NCBI GenBank assembly: GCA_032622095.1
Contig: CP136061.1
Span: forward strand, 66,841,127-66,905,126
Reading direction: 5' to 3'
Source: Siphonodentalium dalli
Taxonomy: Eukaryota; Mollusca; Scaphopoda; Gadilida; Siphonodentaliidae
Length of the DNA: 64,000 bases
Shown: positions 23,865-36,590 of the stretch, piece by piece
Numbering within the stretch: position 1 is the first letter of the stretch
Layout: each line of letters starts with the position of its first letter
Program-made: the position numbers and the translations under genes
The notes under the pieces: generated by a model
Databases searched by the model: none
Told to the model about the DNA's origin: nothing
What the model saw: the letters and a program-made list of their open reading frames with translations, nothing else

Positions 23865-24000
23865 GTAAGTTAAGCAATATTAGTGATATTGTTTCCAGTT
23901 GTGTGGAGGAGCCTGTTACAAGGCAAGGTGGTAAACATTGCCTTATAACAGGCTCCACTACACAACTGGGAACACTATCACTAATATTGCTTAACTTACA
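23865..24000. repeat. 136-bp near-perfect hairpin
   Basis: The arms GTAAGTTAAGCAATATTAGT and ACTAATATTGCTTAACTTAC continue inward through CCAGTTGTGT/ACACAACTGG and GAGCCTGTTA/TAACAGGCTC to a small loop near 23932. Confidence 0.85.
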
Positions 24001-27000
24001 CTAATACCACCCGATGTGAATCGCGAGTTAATCGATCACCCTGGTTTTTATAGAGTAACCGATTTTTGCACATGTGTAAATGACATTGGTTCGAAACATG
24101 GTAGTACTACCGCAGTAATCTTGAATGCCTATAACGGTAATAATATCAAATGCTTGGTCAAGGGTATTGTACTAGTGTCTATAAAGTACATGTATACATG
24201 CTTTTGAAATACCTGAACCTGTAGCCTATCTGTTCTTCAGTAATGAATTGTGATTGAATTGTCACACTATTCTGTGTTATTTCTGAAGATTCATAGTAAT
24301 TAGTATTTCCAACATTCATGTACATTATCTGACAGTACTAGTATCAATACAGTGATACTGCCCATTTCGAATGGGATTATAGTTACAGTTTATGAGTGTG
24401 TTAGCCTGTTAGGCTGCCAACAAACATGGGCTACAGGGCCAAATAAGGATCCTCTTCATGAATTTTTTTCTGCAAAGCACATTAAAGCAAGCCCAAACGG
24501 GGGCATCTCACTTTGCCGACGGCTATTGTTTCCGGTGGTACCTGCACGAGGTGGCAATAATCCCTTACTTCAATCATTTGCCTCTTATAGTCTATTCCTC
24601 TTTTATTTTGGTGTTTTAATGGTTTGTCCTCTCTTTTTGTGGGATTTTTAATGATTTGTCAATTTGGGAACGAGGGTTTTGGAACAGTTAACGATTGCTG
24701 ATGCAAACATTAAATATATACCCCGTCTGATTTAACACTCTTATTAAAATTAGTATTCCTTCAGCTATGGGAGTGAACCATGTTTAATTTTTGTCAAGAA
24801 ACCCACCTCTCCCAATGCAGTCATTATATTTATATTTTTCTCCTAGTCGATTTCCATATATTAAGTGATGCCTGGTTCCAACTGGAATTCCCCAATGCTT
24901 GTCATCACAATTTATGTAAACAAAACATCTTTCATTGTGATCAGCATGGTGTTATAACCTACGTGTCTATAAATAAAACATGATTACTAAATCAAGAATA
25001 CCAGCAAATACTGCATACCAAATTTTAATGTATCTACATGCCAACTATATAATAAGATATTGTAATTTTAGTTTCTGGTGATTATTTTTTTAGTCATTTA
25101 TTCAAAAAATAATTTCCGATCATAGCTTGTTTTAGAAAACTCTTGATATTTGATGTTGGGTTCCTCGACTCAAATAGAATTGTTTCTACCCCAAAAGTAG
25201 AAGAATAGTTAATTATGTGCATTAAATTGTACAGGGTGACCTCATACTCAGCAGAAATTAAAAATAACGTTAAGAGATCTCCATCACATTTCTTGCCCAT
25301 GAAAATTTCGTGTGAAAGTAATGTGATGGAGATCTCTTAACTTTATTATTATACATGTACATGTATGCTGCAATCTAAAATATCTCTGTGCTATAGTATA
25401 TATAACTACCTTGTATACTATCAGTGCCAGTACTTACAATGTACATGTACCATACATTCTATTTGGTTTGTAGAATTGATGCAGTTACACACTGTGATTC
25501 TTTGCGGCCTCTTATTGCAAATGGGGGCCTCTTGGTACATTTACATGTACTGGTACATGTGTATAGTTCATTGCCATTTGGCTTTTTGGATGAAAAGAAA
25601 AAGTCGATACAATTGGAAAAATTTAAATGACATTTAAAGCAGAAAAATAACTTGGACCAATTCATGAGGTCAAATAACCATTAACTCAATCATGTAAAGT
25701 GCGTTAGTCAGAGTGTTCGTTACTAGTAGTTCGATGGGTTCGATTGTCGAGAAGTTCAATAGTTTGAGGGTTCAATGGTCCAACAGTTCAATTCATGGTA
25801 ACCGGTTTGAAAGAATCGATTGTGTGTTTTTACAACACATTAATTTAGTCAGATATATACATGTATGTTAATAGTATTACCCTCATACAAAATAAATTAC
25901 TCGCGACATAACATGTATTGCCCATAAAATTGTACACAAATTAATGCAATATTTATGCAATTGATAGTTTACACATACCGGTACATGTACGGAGTGTGAA
26001 TGGGTATCAATCATTATACCTGACCTGACTGCCTGCTATAAATTGGGCATGAAGATTACAAATTTTGAGACAATGTAGACTCTAAAATAACCAAACAGTG
26101 GGACTATTAAACATCCAGGTTATGAGACTCTCGGACTAGTGCACATAGTGCAAAATGATTTGCGCTTGGATCTCACATATTTAAAGATAAACAAATTGTT
26201 AGGTGAATCAGCTACATGTACATGTACATACTTGTAACTGAAGTAAATGGAAAACATTTATGCAATTTTAAGGCGATACGCAGGATTTATACCCCTCTGC
26301 TAATTTGGTAGTCGGGATCCATTTGCGCATTTTAACCGGAATTCAGGATTCAACAAAGAGGTCGGTTCGCAGCTTTTAGAGCACAAAATTAATTTCGTTT
26401 TACTATTTTCCAGCCAAAATAACATTTATGATGTAATTCAGTCTATTATCTATAGGTACCCGGTATGTAGAAGTTATGGATACAACTTCAGCATATACAT
26501 GTATATGAAAACTATACTATTAGTGTAATATTAGTTTTCATTCAATATTTTCTTACTTGTAACTGGTACGCATGATTCAACATTTTACATTAACTGGTAT
26601 TTTGTTGGGGGGGGGGGGGCGACACCTTCCAGACTGGTCCATTCAATTGTGAATGAATACTGAATACCAGTTAACTGTTTTCTCACATTTGCTGAAATAG
26701 TATCCAAAACATCAACATTTCAAGAGGTATTAGACTGGATTAGATAAAACATATATCACTTGGGTCTGTTTGGGCTGGAAAATACTCAAAATTTGTATAA
26801 GTTTGTGCTATAATATCTGCATACCAGCCTTTTTGCTGAATCCCGAATGCCGGTTATATTGCCGTATGAGTTCCTAGTACCAGATAACAATCATAGCATT
26901 GGGTATGTATATAGCGTACCACCTGAAAATGGCCTGAATACCAAACCGGGGTGGGTGTGTGTGTGTGACACCCTCCTTGATCATAGTGACTACTTTGTAT

Positions 27001-27814
27001 TCTACAGGGTATGTTAACTATTTCGAGTTGGTGCAATTAATGTGCTTGTTTAATTTATAGCATCTATTTAGAGCATATACTGCTATCTGATCAATTGCTA
27101 CTGATATCAAAAAGGTTAAAGATGGTGTGTCTCTTTCCCAAATGTTCTGTTTACATGTACATTTGGGGGTTTATTAGTCAGATAATAACAGGAAACATGT
27201 CCTTCTAACATTAAGAAATAATGTGTTCTTATGAACCAGGACAAAATATGGCTATTTCTGGAGCATTACAGCATACAAATCGATATTTTGAAGCAATAAG
27301 ATAATGACAGGAAACATGTCCTTAGACTAAGAAATATTGTTTTTTTGGTATGTATTTCACATCAGAGCTCATGTGTATACTCACATTAGTTTATGTCATT
27401 CAAAGGGAGAAACCCATTTAGAAAGTTTAAATGAGACAAAACCACCTCCCTGGAAATGTAATTGCAAGGTACATGTACATGTATACTGGTAAATGCCATT
27501 GGAACTAAAATAATGATTTTAGTCTCTACCAGTATGTCATGTACCGGTATACATTGCAACTACGTGTACATGTAACTTGCCTAACGTACCATATACATGT
27601 ATGAAGAGGGAATTTGCAAGTGTTTTTGATCAAAATGTTAACCCATGCAGTTTAATGTGTTTATATATTTATGTATTACATGTGTTTCTATATTTTATCT
27701 TTAGTTAGTTTGTTTATTTTGAATAAACTTATAGGACTCCACAATCAGTTTCCTTAACGTGTTATTATACTAAAACAACTCCATTAATAGCAATACCCCT
27801 GCAAATCTACTGCA
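24001..27814. other. Intergenic, no gene recognised
   Basis: Contains one hairpin at about 25270-25345 (AAGAGATCTCCATCACAT paired with ATGTGATGGAGATCTCTT), a 12-base G run near 26610, and many ACATGTACATGTA words. A 99-codon plus ORF at 24352-24651 has a hydrophobic end but no recognisable domain. 25130-25210 weakly resembles the right arm of the AGGTACTCAATC MITE. Confidence 0.4.
25270..25345. repeat. Short hairpin
   Basis: The arms AAGAGATCTCCATCACAT and ATGTGATGGAGATCTCTTAA enclose a loop of about 35 bases. Confidence 0.7.
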
Positions 27815-27839
27815 TTGCCATCCTCATCATTTCACTCTG

Positions 27840-28775
27840 GTATCCCCACCCAGGTGTACCTTGGTGTTATTCACCCAGGTGTTCCTTGGTGTTTCCTACC
27901 CATGTGTATCTTGGTGTTTCCCACCAGGTGTACCTTGGTGTTTTCCTACCCAGGTGTACCTTGGTGTTTCATTACCTGTGTGTACCTTGGGGTTTTCTTA
28001 CCCATGAGCATCTCAATTATTCCACCCAGGTGTACCTTGGTGTTTTCGACCCAAGTGCTTCCCATGTGTTTCTACCATGGTATATCCCGGGTTTTCTTAA
28101 ACAGGCTCAACTCGATGATTTTACCCTGGTGTACCCCAGTATTTTTACCCAGGTGTAACCCTAGTGCAACCACCCTGATAAACCCTGGTGCTCCAACACC
28201 AGGGTAAAACAGGGTGGTGCACATGGGATACATCTGGGTGAAAATGCTGGGGTACACCAGGGTAAAATAATTGAATGGTACCTGCTTATAACACCCGGGG
28301 TATACCCTGGTAGAGATAACCGGGGGAAAACCCTTTGAACCCCCAGGGTATACCTGGGTGGAAACACTGGAAAATCCACCTGGGTAAGAAAACACCAAGG
28401 TACACCGGGGTAAGAAAACACAAAGGTACACCTGGGTTGGAAACATCAAGATACACCTGGGTAGGGAACATCAGGGTAGGAAACACCTGGGTGAATAACA
28501 CCAAGGTACACCTGGGTGGGGAAACACCAGGGTACACATGGGTGAATAACACCAAGGTACACCTGGGTGGGAAACACCAGGGTAAACATGGGTAATTACA
28601 CCCAGGTTTATCCACACCAGGGTTTTTGTCTAGTTTCACCTGGGTTAATCCTGGTAAAACCCGGGTTTCTGGTGGTCTTGGTGGTTGGTGGATGTCTTGG
28701 TAGATAGATTGACACCCGAGTTTTGTCCCAAAAAACCTGGGTGGATTTACACGGGTATATTTTTATATGGGTAGT
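27840..28775. repeat. Convergent minisatellite forming a giant imperfect inverted repeat
   Basis: 27840-28195 holds repeated units of the CCCAGGTGTACCTTGGTGTTT type; from about 28195 to 28700 the same unit runs inverted (AACACCAAGGTACACCTGGGT). The right edge (TACACGGGTATATTTTTATATGGGTA) mirrors the left edge of the 12.9 kb element. The long proline/tyrosine-rich open frames on both strands are by-products of the repeat. Confidence 0.8.
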
Positions 28776-31030
28776 CATATGTGCCCATAACGTAGCAGAT
28801 ACAGTACGCTAATACAGGGGTGGACCTCTCCCCCTCGTTGAGATATGCAATGGTCTGACCGGAAGCTATAGCCCCCCCCCCCTGTTGGGGGATCGTGGCC
28901 CTTGTGTTAATGTCGCCACGAGTGGAAAATATTGGCCGTATATATATAGCACTACACATGTTATACAAATTATCAAATTATACTGTCGGATAAATTGCAC
29001 AAGTTTATACAGGTTGTCATATAATGATATATATGCTAATATTTTTCTTTCATGTCGTTATCCCATGAGTTCCCGCTAATCGGAAATTCTAACTACATCT
29101 ATCAATTTGGGACGCATATTCATAATGTCAGTCTGAAAGGGTCACAAATTAAAGCCTTTAGCATATTCCTACACTGTTAAAAATCACCGTCGGTTCGATG
29201 GTGTCTCACCGTCATAATCGACGGCCCCACCGTCATAGTCGACGGCCCCACACCGTTCCATCAGTTTGACGGCCCCAGTATATGTGCCCATGACAATTGT
29301 CTAAATTACATATTTTCGTGATTCAAAGTTATGGCCTGAAAATAGTATATTTATCGGCGACCATATTATATACGGCAATTACTCCATACAGTAGGACTGA
29401 ATCTTACTCTGCTGATATTTAAAAGATATTATTTGTTGCTCTAACCCAACTATTTACTCTTCTTCTTGAAGAGGTGCCTCGAAAAGTCAACGGGGGAATT
29501 TCATAACAAGACAAGACAAGACAAGGTTAAGTTACTCGCTTTAGCACAACCTCATTTATACTCCACCTGTTTGGTTGGCGTAGTTCGGTATAGCTCAGGG
29601 GACCGTCGGAACATTTCGTACTCGGTTTGACCTGCGACCGTGTGACGTGGTTGGTTGTTGTCGATCAAACTTTTTCAAAAAGCGAAATAAATCACTGAAT
29701 CGGAATTGAATTGATTGATAATATGACACAATTATTTAGTATATATGTATTCATAAGTGAAAGGATAAGTGGTTGAAGAAATTAATAAGAGTTGAGAACG
29801 ACGAGGAAAGAGCACTGTACGGCCAAAACATTTGTTATCAGTGGATGTCACTTGAAGTTGAAATGAGAAATTGAGTTTGGTTTTGATGTTGTTTATGATG
29901 CGTATTGTCACCACATATTATGTATTTCCAGTAAAATTAATTGATTTTAGGTGTCCAACAGCCTTATTAAAACTAGACCTAATTTTCATTACTTTCAACT
30001 TAGTTGACTGTAGGGAAACCTTGGTCTAGTTATTACTAGACTGGGTGTCCAAATGCAATGTTATATTAGTTTTATTTAAAAGATGTTCAAAATCAAATTC
30101 AGTTTGGCAACTTTGGGGTCAATTGACTAATTTCGTAATTATGGAATTTATGCACTACCACCTGAACTGAATTTTTCAAATAGTTTTCACAAAAAGTAAA
30201 AATAAACATTTTGATTGATGTTTAGTAGGCCTATATTTAATTGTTGAACATTTTTTTTTATAATTGCTCATTTTTTTTTAAACTGAGTTGAAATCAAACT
30301 CAATTAAACTCAAACTTGCTCAAGTCAAGTGATTGTATGTTAATCGATAAATTTTACATGATACATCTAATGGGGCTCTGTTGAAGTCATCGATATAGGA
30401 TAATGGGTGACTGTTGGGGGGGGGGGGGTGACTCATTAATGATTTACATACTAATAATAATCGGCAATGTTAATGTCTGATGAATATTTAGAACGCTGCA
30501 ATATATATCATTATGAGTATCTGACTAGGATGTGATAATACAATCAGAGGAGCTCAATTGTGATATGGATATATTATACTTTAACACATACTGAGTCGGT
30601 ACCTCCATAACTCTGATAATTAGTTATATATAAATTCTTATGAAATAGAGTATCTGTAGGCCTAAAGGACATTGCACCATGTTGATAATGGTGTAGTTAA
30701 ATATGAATTGTAAGTGAGTCGTAAAACCAACTAAGCATGTCAGTTGTCACATTGTGGACATCTTGTCTCTAACAACCAGAATGTTGTTGATCAATCCCTA
30801 TTTAATTTTATGAAGTACATGTATTCTTAGTAATCCATGAACAATTCTATATGTAGGCCTAACCTGTTGGCTGCAGGGAAGCTACTCCATAATAAATATT
30901 AAGCTCTGTTTGATATGGCAATTCTAGTTTGTGATAGCCAGATAACTGAGTTGGTTGAATTATACACACGGCAACTATTGTCATGATAATATTGTTGATT
31001 ATTTATTATTTCTATTCCATGAATATATAA
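28776..31030. other. Intergenic, no gene recognised
   Basis: Landmarks: a C run at 28870-28880; a short element at 29168-29280 beginning ACACTGTTAAAAATCACCGT with repeated GACGGCCCCAC; a CAAGA microsatellite at 29505-29525; a G run near 30415-30427. A 30-bp-scale segment at 29575-29607 recurs inverted at 37025-37058. Confidence 0.4.
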
Positions 31031-31035
31031 TCTGT

Positions 31036-31700
31036 ATGGGAGGCCCTTTCACATTTATTATTTATTTGCACTTAAGCGTAAATATTCGTGCTATGCGCAA
31101 ATATGTGTCTATCAATTTATTTGCGCTTAAGCGCAAATACCTAACACTACCTTCAGGGGGAATCAATGCTTAAGCGTAACTATTTGCACTTAAGCACAAA
31201 TGAAAGAGGTTATTTGCTATGGGAGGCCCTTTTCACATATATTATTTATTTACACTTAAGCGCAAACGATTTACGGAAATATATCTGTGCAGGAGATGTC
31301 CCTTTAATAAAATATACTAGAGCTCTGGGAGTGAGGCACCAATTCTTGGGACAGAGATGCTGATGGAAATATGTTTTTTCTTCAACTTTCGAGGCTGTAT
31401 GGGGCTAATATTACAGGCCCATGATAATATACTATGAGCTGGACTCAATCATTCACAATCAGAGGGAAGTAAGGGAGTGTTAGGTATTTGTGCTTAAGCA
31501 CAAATAAATTGATAGTCACATATTTGCACTTAAGCGCAAATGATTTGCGCTTAATCGCAAATGATTTACGTGTAAGAGCAAATATTTGCGCTTAAGCGCA
31601 AATAAATAATAAATGTGAAAAGGGCCTCCCATAATTTGCGCTTAAGCGCAAATATAACGTAAATAAATAATAAATATGAATAGGGCCTCCCATAAATCTG
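31036..31700. repeat. Cluster of 20-bp palindromes within nested inverted repeats
   Basis: About ten copies of ATTTGCGCTTAAGCGCAAAT or one- to three-base variants start at 31064, 31119, 31182, 31249, 31486, 31522, 31543, 31564, 31584 and 31634. Those at 31119, 31584 and 31634, and the ATTTGTGCTTAAGCACAAAT variant at 31486, are perfect palindromes. The segment ATGGGAGGCCCTTTCACAT at 31036 and 31220 recurs inverted at 31616 and 31680, so the whole block is a foldback. Confidence 0.85.
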
Positions 31701-31938
31701 TCTGTTATATTTTTTTACGGGTGTGTGCTGTATAGTTAGAACTTCCATGAATCTCCATTTAGAATTCCCAGCTGTTGCACCCGCACCCCTCTTGAGTCCC
31801 AAATCTGGATATTCTATTTGTACATTGCACCCCCTGGGTTGGAATTTTTGCGAGGTGTCTAAAATTGTCCAGCTGTTGGGAATTTACAACATGGCACACT
31901 ACTATATGGGGAGGAGGCCAATTTCACATTTATTAGCT

Positions 31939-33731
31939 ACTAGGTGGGGTACGTACCCGCCACATTGCTCGGGTATTAAAGAATGAGTAAATTATTAGTG
32001 CCCCTTCAAGTCATTTAAATTAATTATTATTAGTCACCTGAGGTAAACATCACCTATTGCATGACACTCTCCAGATAAAGTTACCTATATCTTGTAAGTT
32101 GATCATAAACGCTCTTTATTCTAATTATTAGTGACTCCTTGAGTCATCTGAGGTAAACAAGACCTATCCCATGATGTCTCCCATGTCAAATTAACTTTGT
32201 GTGCAAATGATCCCACATATCTTCTGAGCTGATAATAGTTATGCTCTTCATTGATCATATATGTTAATTCGTTACATGATCCTATCCTTATTCCAATCAA
32301 TACACCCAATCAATAAATTGTGATATTAAACATTTATTTAATAACAGGAAATAGTCCACGTGACCTTTGATTTCCAGTTAGTCATCTGTTTACATTCCAT
32401 ACACTGCGTCTCAAAATACATTGGCTTCCAATATTTTTCCAACTAGATATAATGAACGAAAAGCTTGAAAAGTTATTTCATTAAATATACACCATTAAAT
32501 ACGTCAAAGAGTCTTTATTCGTCTGGGACTATTTCTTTACATGGGCAAACAACGCATAGTTACACGAAACGTCATTGCATGCCTTATAAGAGCTGATGTT
32601 AGTTTCACATTCCATTTGTTGATTTCAGTATGTTTATTCAAGGTTTTGGATCATTTAATAAATAGAATCTACAACTCTTCCCCAATTCATAGCGGATATT
32701 ACAAAACTCGTCCAGTTAAGTAGGTCTGGACCTCGCCAAAGGCTAATTTACTTGAATCGTTTCGAAATTCCGCTAACCTGGGAACTCATTGTAGATCCTC
32801 TATATTATGTATTAGTCCCCATATAAGTCATCAAAGGAACCTATCCCATGTTATTCCCCATGACTTCGAAATGGCGGGAAAAATACCACGAACCATATCA
32901 CCTGACCAAAAAGAAAATAAATCAATAACCATTCCACTATCAACATCTGAAGTAAAATTGAGATTACATTTTATGTTTATGCACACAACCCTGGACTAGG
33001 AGACAACATTTACCGGTATACTTTTAATAAAACTCAATTTTGTCTGTATGTTTGTTTGTCCACTTATAAGTTATAGGCAACCAAACAGCTGGACATGGAG
33101 TGGAAAAAGTGTACATATTGGTAATTTGACTCGAGAAATCTTAATAGATATGTCATGTTGACCTCAGATGTCTTAAAAGGGCACTAGTAATTAATTTAAC
33201 TAAATAATTATATACTCAAAATGGTTGCAATCTGGTCAGTGAAAATTGAAACACATGGATTAATTGACAGGTAGAGTACCACAGGATAGATGCCGTTGAC
33301 CTCATATGACTTAAAGGGAAAATATGAGCAATAAAGAGCGTTCCTTATCAGCTTAGAAAATATGTAGGAAAATTGGTTCAGATGTGTCACCTGACTTAAA
33401 GGGGGGGGGGCTAATAAATTATATGATCAATAAAGAGCATTTATTATTAGTCCAAAATATTTGGGAAAATGGGTGCACAAAAGCAAACTGACGCAGGGAA
33501 TGTCACGGCATAGGTTCTGTTGATCTCAAATGATTTAAAGAGGCACTAATAATTATCAATGAAGAGCTTATTTTGTTAACTTAAAAGATAGATACATGTA
33601 TAACTTTATCTGGAGAGTCATGCAATAGGTCATGGTTATATCAGATGACTAATAATTATTTAAATGACTTGAAGCGCCACTAATAAACTACACATAATTC
33701 ACCCGAGCAATGCCAGGTACCCCAGCTAGTG
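31939..33731. mobile_element. 1.8-kb foldback element with about 90-bp inverted ends
   Basis: The left end (CTAGGTGGGGTACG, CATTGCTCGGGT, CTTCAAGTCATTTAAAT, ATTATTATTAGTCA) is mirrored at the right end (TGACTAATAATTATTTAAATG, GACTTGAAG, ACCCGAGCAATGCC, GTACCCCAGCTAG). Between them subunits with GATCA..AA.AGC(T/A)CTTTATT recur in both directions. No protein domain found. Confidence 0.7.
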
Positions 33732-35360
33732 TTAATATAAATTTCATGTCCCCTTTAAATTAGTTTACTGTCAACTTACTGCACTCCTCAGATCACTTTA
33801 CCCTTATGAGGCTATGTGTCAATTTTCAATGAGAAGAATAATCTTCACTGGCAGTTGATTTAGATGAGTGAGTCTATCAAACCAAATTTGTTCAGTTGTG
33901 CTAATGTGCCATCAACCAAACTCCAATTGTGTTAGTAGTTACAGGATGTTAAGTGAAACATAATTCTCGTTAGCCATTTTTATTCAAAATGGGTTCTGCC
34001 AGTTAGTTAAAAAGTGTACATCAACATTATTATTATTGATTTGGAGGGATGTTAAGGTGATAAAAGCAGACAGCTGATAAATAAAATTTCAGAAGGAGCC
34101 CTATTTATTGAGGTATATGTTTAGATAATAAGCTCAATGACCTATGGTCTTTTGTTGAACTTATTATCTGAATATTTCCCACGTAATAACTATAACAGAG
34201 ATCTGGAGATTATTTCTCAGATGATGAATCTGATTATTAAAGCTGAATTTTTGAAGGTTCAAAGTCAAAGACCTCCAGAATTAGTCCTGGTTGTTTCATA
34301 TGGTCTGAGTTTGGTATAAATACGGCTACACATAATGATAATGCATTCTTGCTAGATTATGGTGAACTGGACAGAAGAAATGTATTTTAGTAGTCAAATA
34401 TGGCAAAATGGCACAAATTTAGGGCCAGAAGGGTCAAATTGGGGTTCTGACTCTCAATAAACGCTAATTTTTTGACAATTTGACCAAATTCTATCAGACA
34501 CATACTATAAATGATAATTACTACTAAATTGAAGTGAATGAGAGAGAACAAATATTTAATTTGGAGGTCTAATTTTGACCAAAGGGTTTTCAACACAAAA
34601 TTGGGATTCAGGCCCCTGAGAGTCGGCTGAGACCCGTATTTTTAGCACTTAATAATGTTTTTAAATGGAACAATGATTATCAATATTATTTAATAGCAAA
34701 TTAAACTTATTTCGGAGAGAAAAAAAAATAGTTTGTGGGAGTACAATCTGGGGAAAAGGGTTGAACCAAAAAATTGGGGTTCAGACTGCTAAAACACTAA
34801 TTTTATTTCTTTTTACAAAACATTCACTTGAAACTGATGAGCATTAATGTCCGCTGACTGCCTTTAAAGACTTATTATGTACTTGTTTGGGTGCGTGAAA
34901 CCTGGGACTAATATAAAATTGGTCCCAGGTGAAACTGATAAGTTAGTATTCAGGAGCTATGGGAACTGGAGGAATGTAACATTCTACTAACATCGCGGAA
35001 AATTTAAAGCAAATCGACCGTCCCAGTCCATACAAAACATCGTCATAACTACGTTCAATTGTAAATATTTACTAATAGATTCGGGACGCATCTATCGGCG
35101 ATAAACTAACGAAAATCATTTCGCCCTCGAGAGTCACTGCATTTAATTAATATATAAGAATGACAGTGTGTGTTGTCAATTTGGATGTACTATTTGTAAA
35201 AATTACTAGTTTAAACAAGATTATTCTCCATTTCTATTTTATCACCATGCCGGAGTGTTTCACATCACTTTAAGTGAATCGAACTGAAAAATATTATCTA
35301 TTAGGGTGAAAACTGGGTGCAAATGGTTGAAACCCGAAACTGGAAATTTGGGGTTTATGC
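33732..35360. other. Intergenic, nothing recognised
   Basis: AT-rich; no convincing ORF, repeat pair or RNA gene seen. Confidence 0.4.
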
Positions 35361-35362
35361 CC

Positions 35363-36564
35363 TTGTTGTTGTTGGCTTCGTAATCATCTGTAGCTGATTA
35401 ATGTCACTTGTGATTTAACTGCTGGTGCTGTATTCTCTAGGTGCTATACTCTGTATGTGTGACGTCTTCTATCAGTTACGGGAGAGTTATATACATATAT
35501 AATATCACTGTTTAGACACTGATGCCTGAAGATCTCACAAAATTGTGAACTAATTTATGTCGAAGAAGTTCTGTATCTGCTGACAGTCCCTCGCACTGTC
35601 CGAGGAGATGTTTTATTGTTATGCCGCTGTCATTAATAGAATCCTGGAGTTGCGGACTTTCGGTGAGATCAGAAAACAGAATGTCCCTGTACCCTTGGTT
35701 TAAGCTGCAGTTGAAAATGTAGTGCTGTATAGTTCCTTGTTCACAACAAGAGCATTTAGTTGGTGTGGCCACAAGATTCATTTTGAACATATGCTCATTT
35801 AGGAGAGTGTGACCTAACTTGAGTCGGTTAACATTCACTTCCGTGGCTCTGTCAGAGAATGAGAATTTGGTGGGCTTCATACCAATTATGGGAAATAATT
35901 CTTGAGTGTGCTGGGAAGTTTCACAAAGGTCCCACGAGGTTTGGCACTTAGATTTTACAGAGTCCTTTATTGCATTTTTGTGGTATTTGAAAGAGTTCAG
36001 ATTAGAGTGGTCTGTGACAGAAGCTTGCGGAACAGTAGAAGCTGCTTCTTTTGCTGCAATGTCTGCCACATCATTGCCCGTAATGTTAGAATGACCTCTC
36101 ATCCATTTAAGAATAACCCTGGATCCCGTTTCATTGAAAATATCATTTATTAGAGAACTACATGCACGAGCGTGATCTATGTGACCTTTATAATAGTCTC
36201 GATTGTATATTGTCTGTAACGCACTTTTTGAGTCACTGATAACAAAGGTTGCTACTGATAGCTTTTTTGTTTTGACAAACGATTTGGCATACGTTAGTCC
36301 CAATCTTAGTCCGTAAAGTTCAGCATTGAGACGGTCATCAGCAGATTGAACAGGTTCACTTATGATAACTGGATCGCTGAGTAGGCCACTAGTGTATATA
36401 ACGGCAACAGAACCACTGTGTCCATTATTTAGCACTGAGCCGTCCGTAAAAATAATCAGGTCTTTTGCACCAGTGCTCTGGTTTATGCCCCTAAAGGCTA
36501 AAAGTGAAAGCCCTAACTTAGGCCCTTTTGTTAAAAAATCAGTCTGCACCATGAAATTCCTCAT
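35363..36564 (-). mobile_element. 5'-truncated LINE 3' end with intact RNase H ORF
   Basis: The uninterrupted minus frame 36564-35512 (350 codons) follows an in-frame TAG just upstream of its ATG. Residues 35-175 form a type I RNase H: Asp41 in FTDGS, Glu82 in AELYG, Asp111 in SDSKSAL, His158 in RGHS and Asp165 in GNDVAD, so the full catalytic set is present. A CSCC...H....C zinc-knuckle-like motif follows near residues 274-290. This order fits the C-terminus of ORF2 in RNase H-bearing LINE clades (I/Nimb/Ingi type). About 130 bases after the stop the minus strand ends in GATTACGAAGCC then (AAC)n, a LINE-like tail. The reverse transcriptase is missing upstream. Either a recent truncated copy or, less likely, a co-opted single-exon gene. 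Confidence 0.82.
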
Positions 36565-36590
36565 TGAAAACTACCATAGAAACCATTAGT

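Noticed and set aside
24352-24651. 99-codon plus ORF with a hydrophobic C-terminus
   Set aside because: No recognisable domain, no splice context or conserved neighbour; cannot be supported as a gene.
27815-28639. Several 86-130 codon ORFs rich in Pro, Tyr, Val and Gly
   Set aside because: They follow from the minisatellite unit and appear on both strands; not collagen or silk-like genes.
29575-29607. tRNA-like word TATAGCTCAGGGGACC
   Set aside because: No box B at the right distance and no cloverleaf arms could be drawn.
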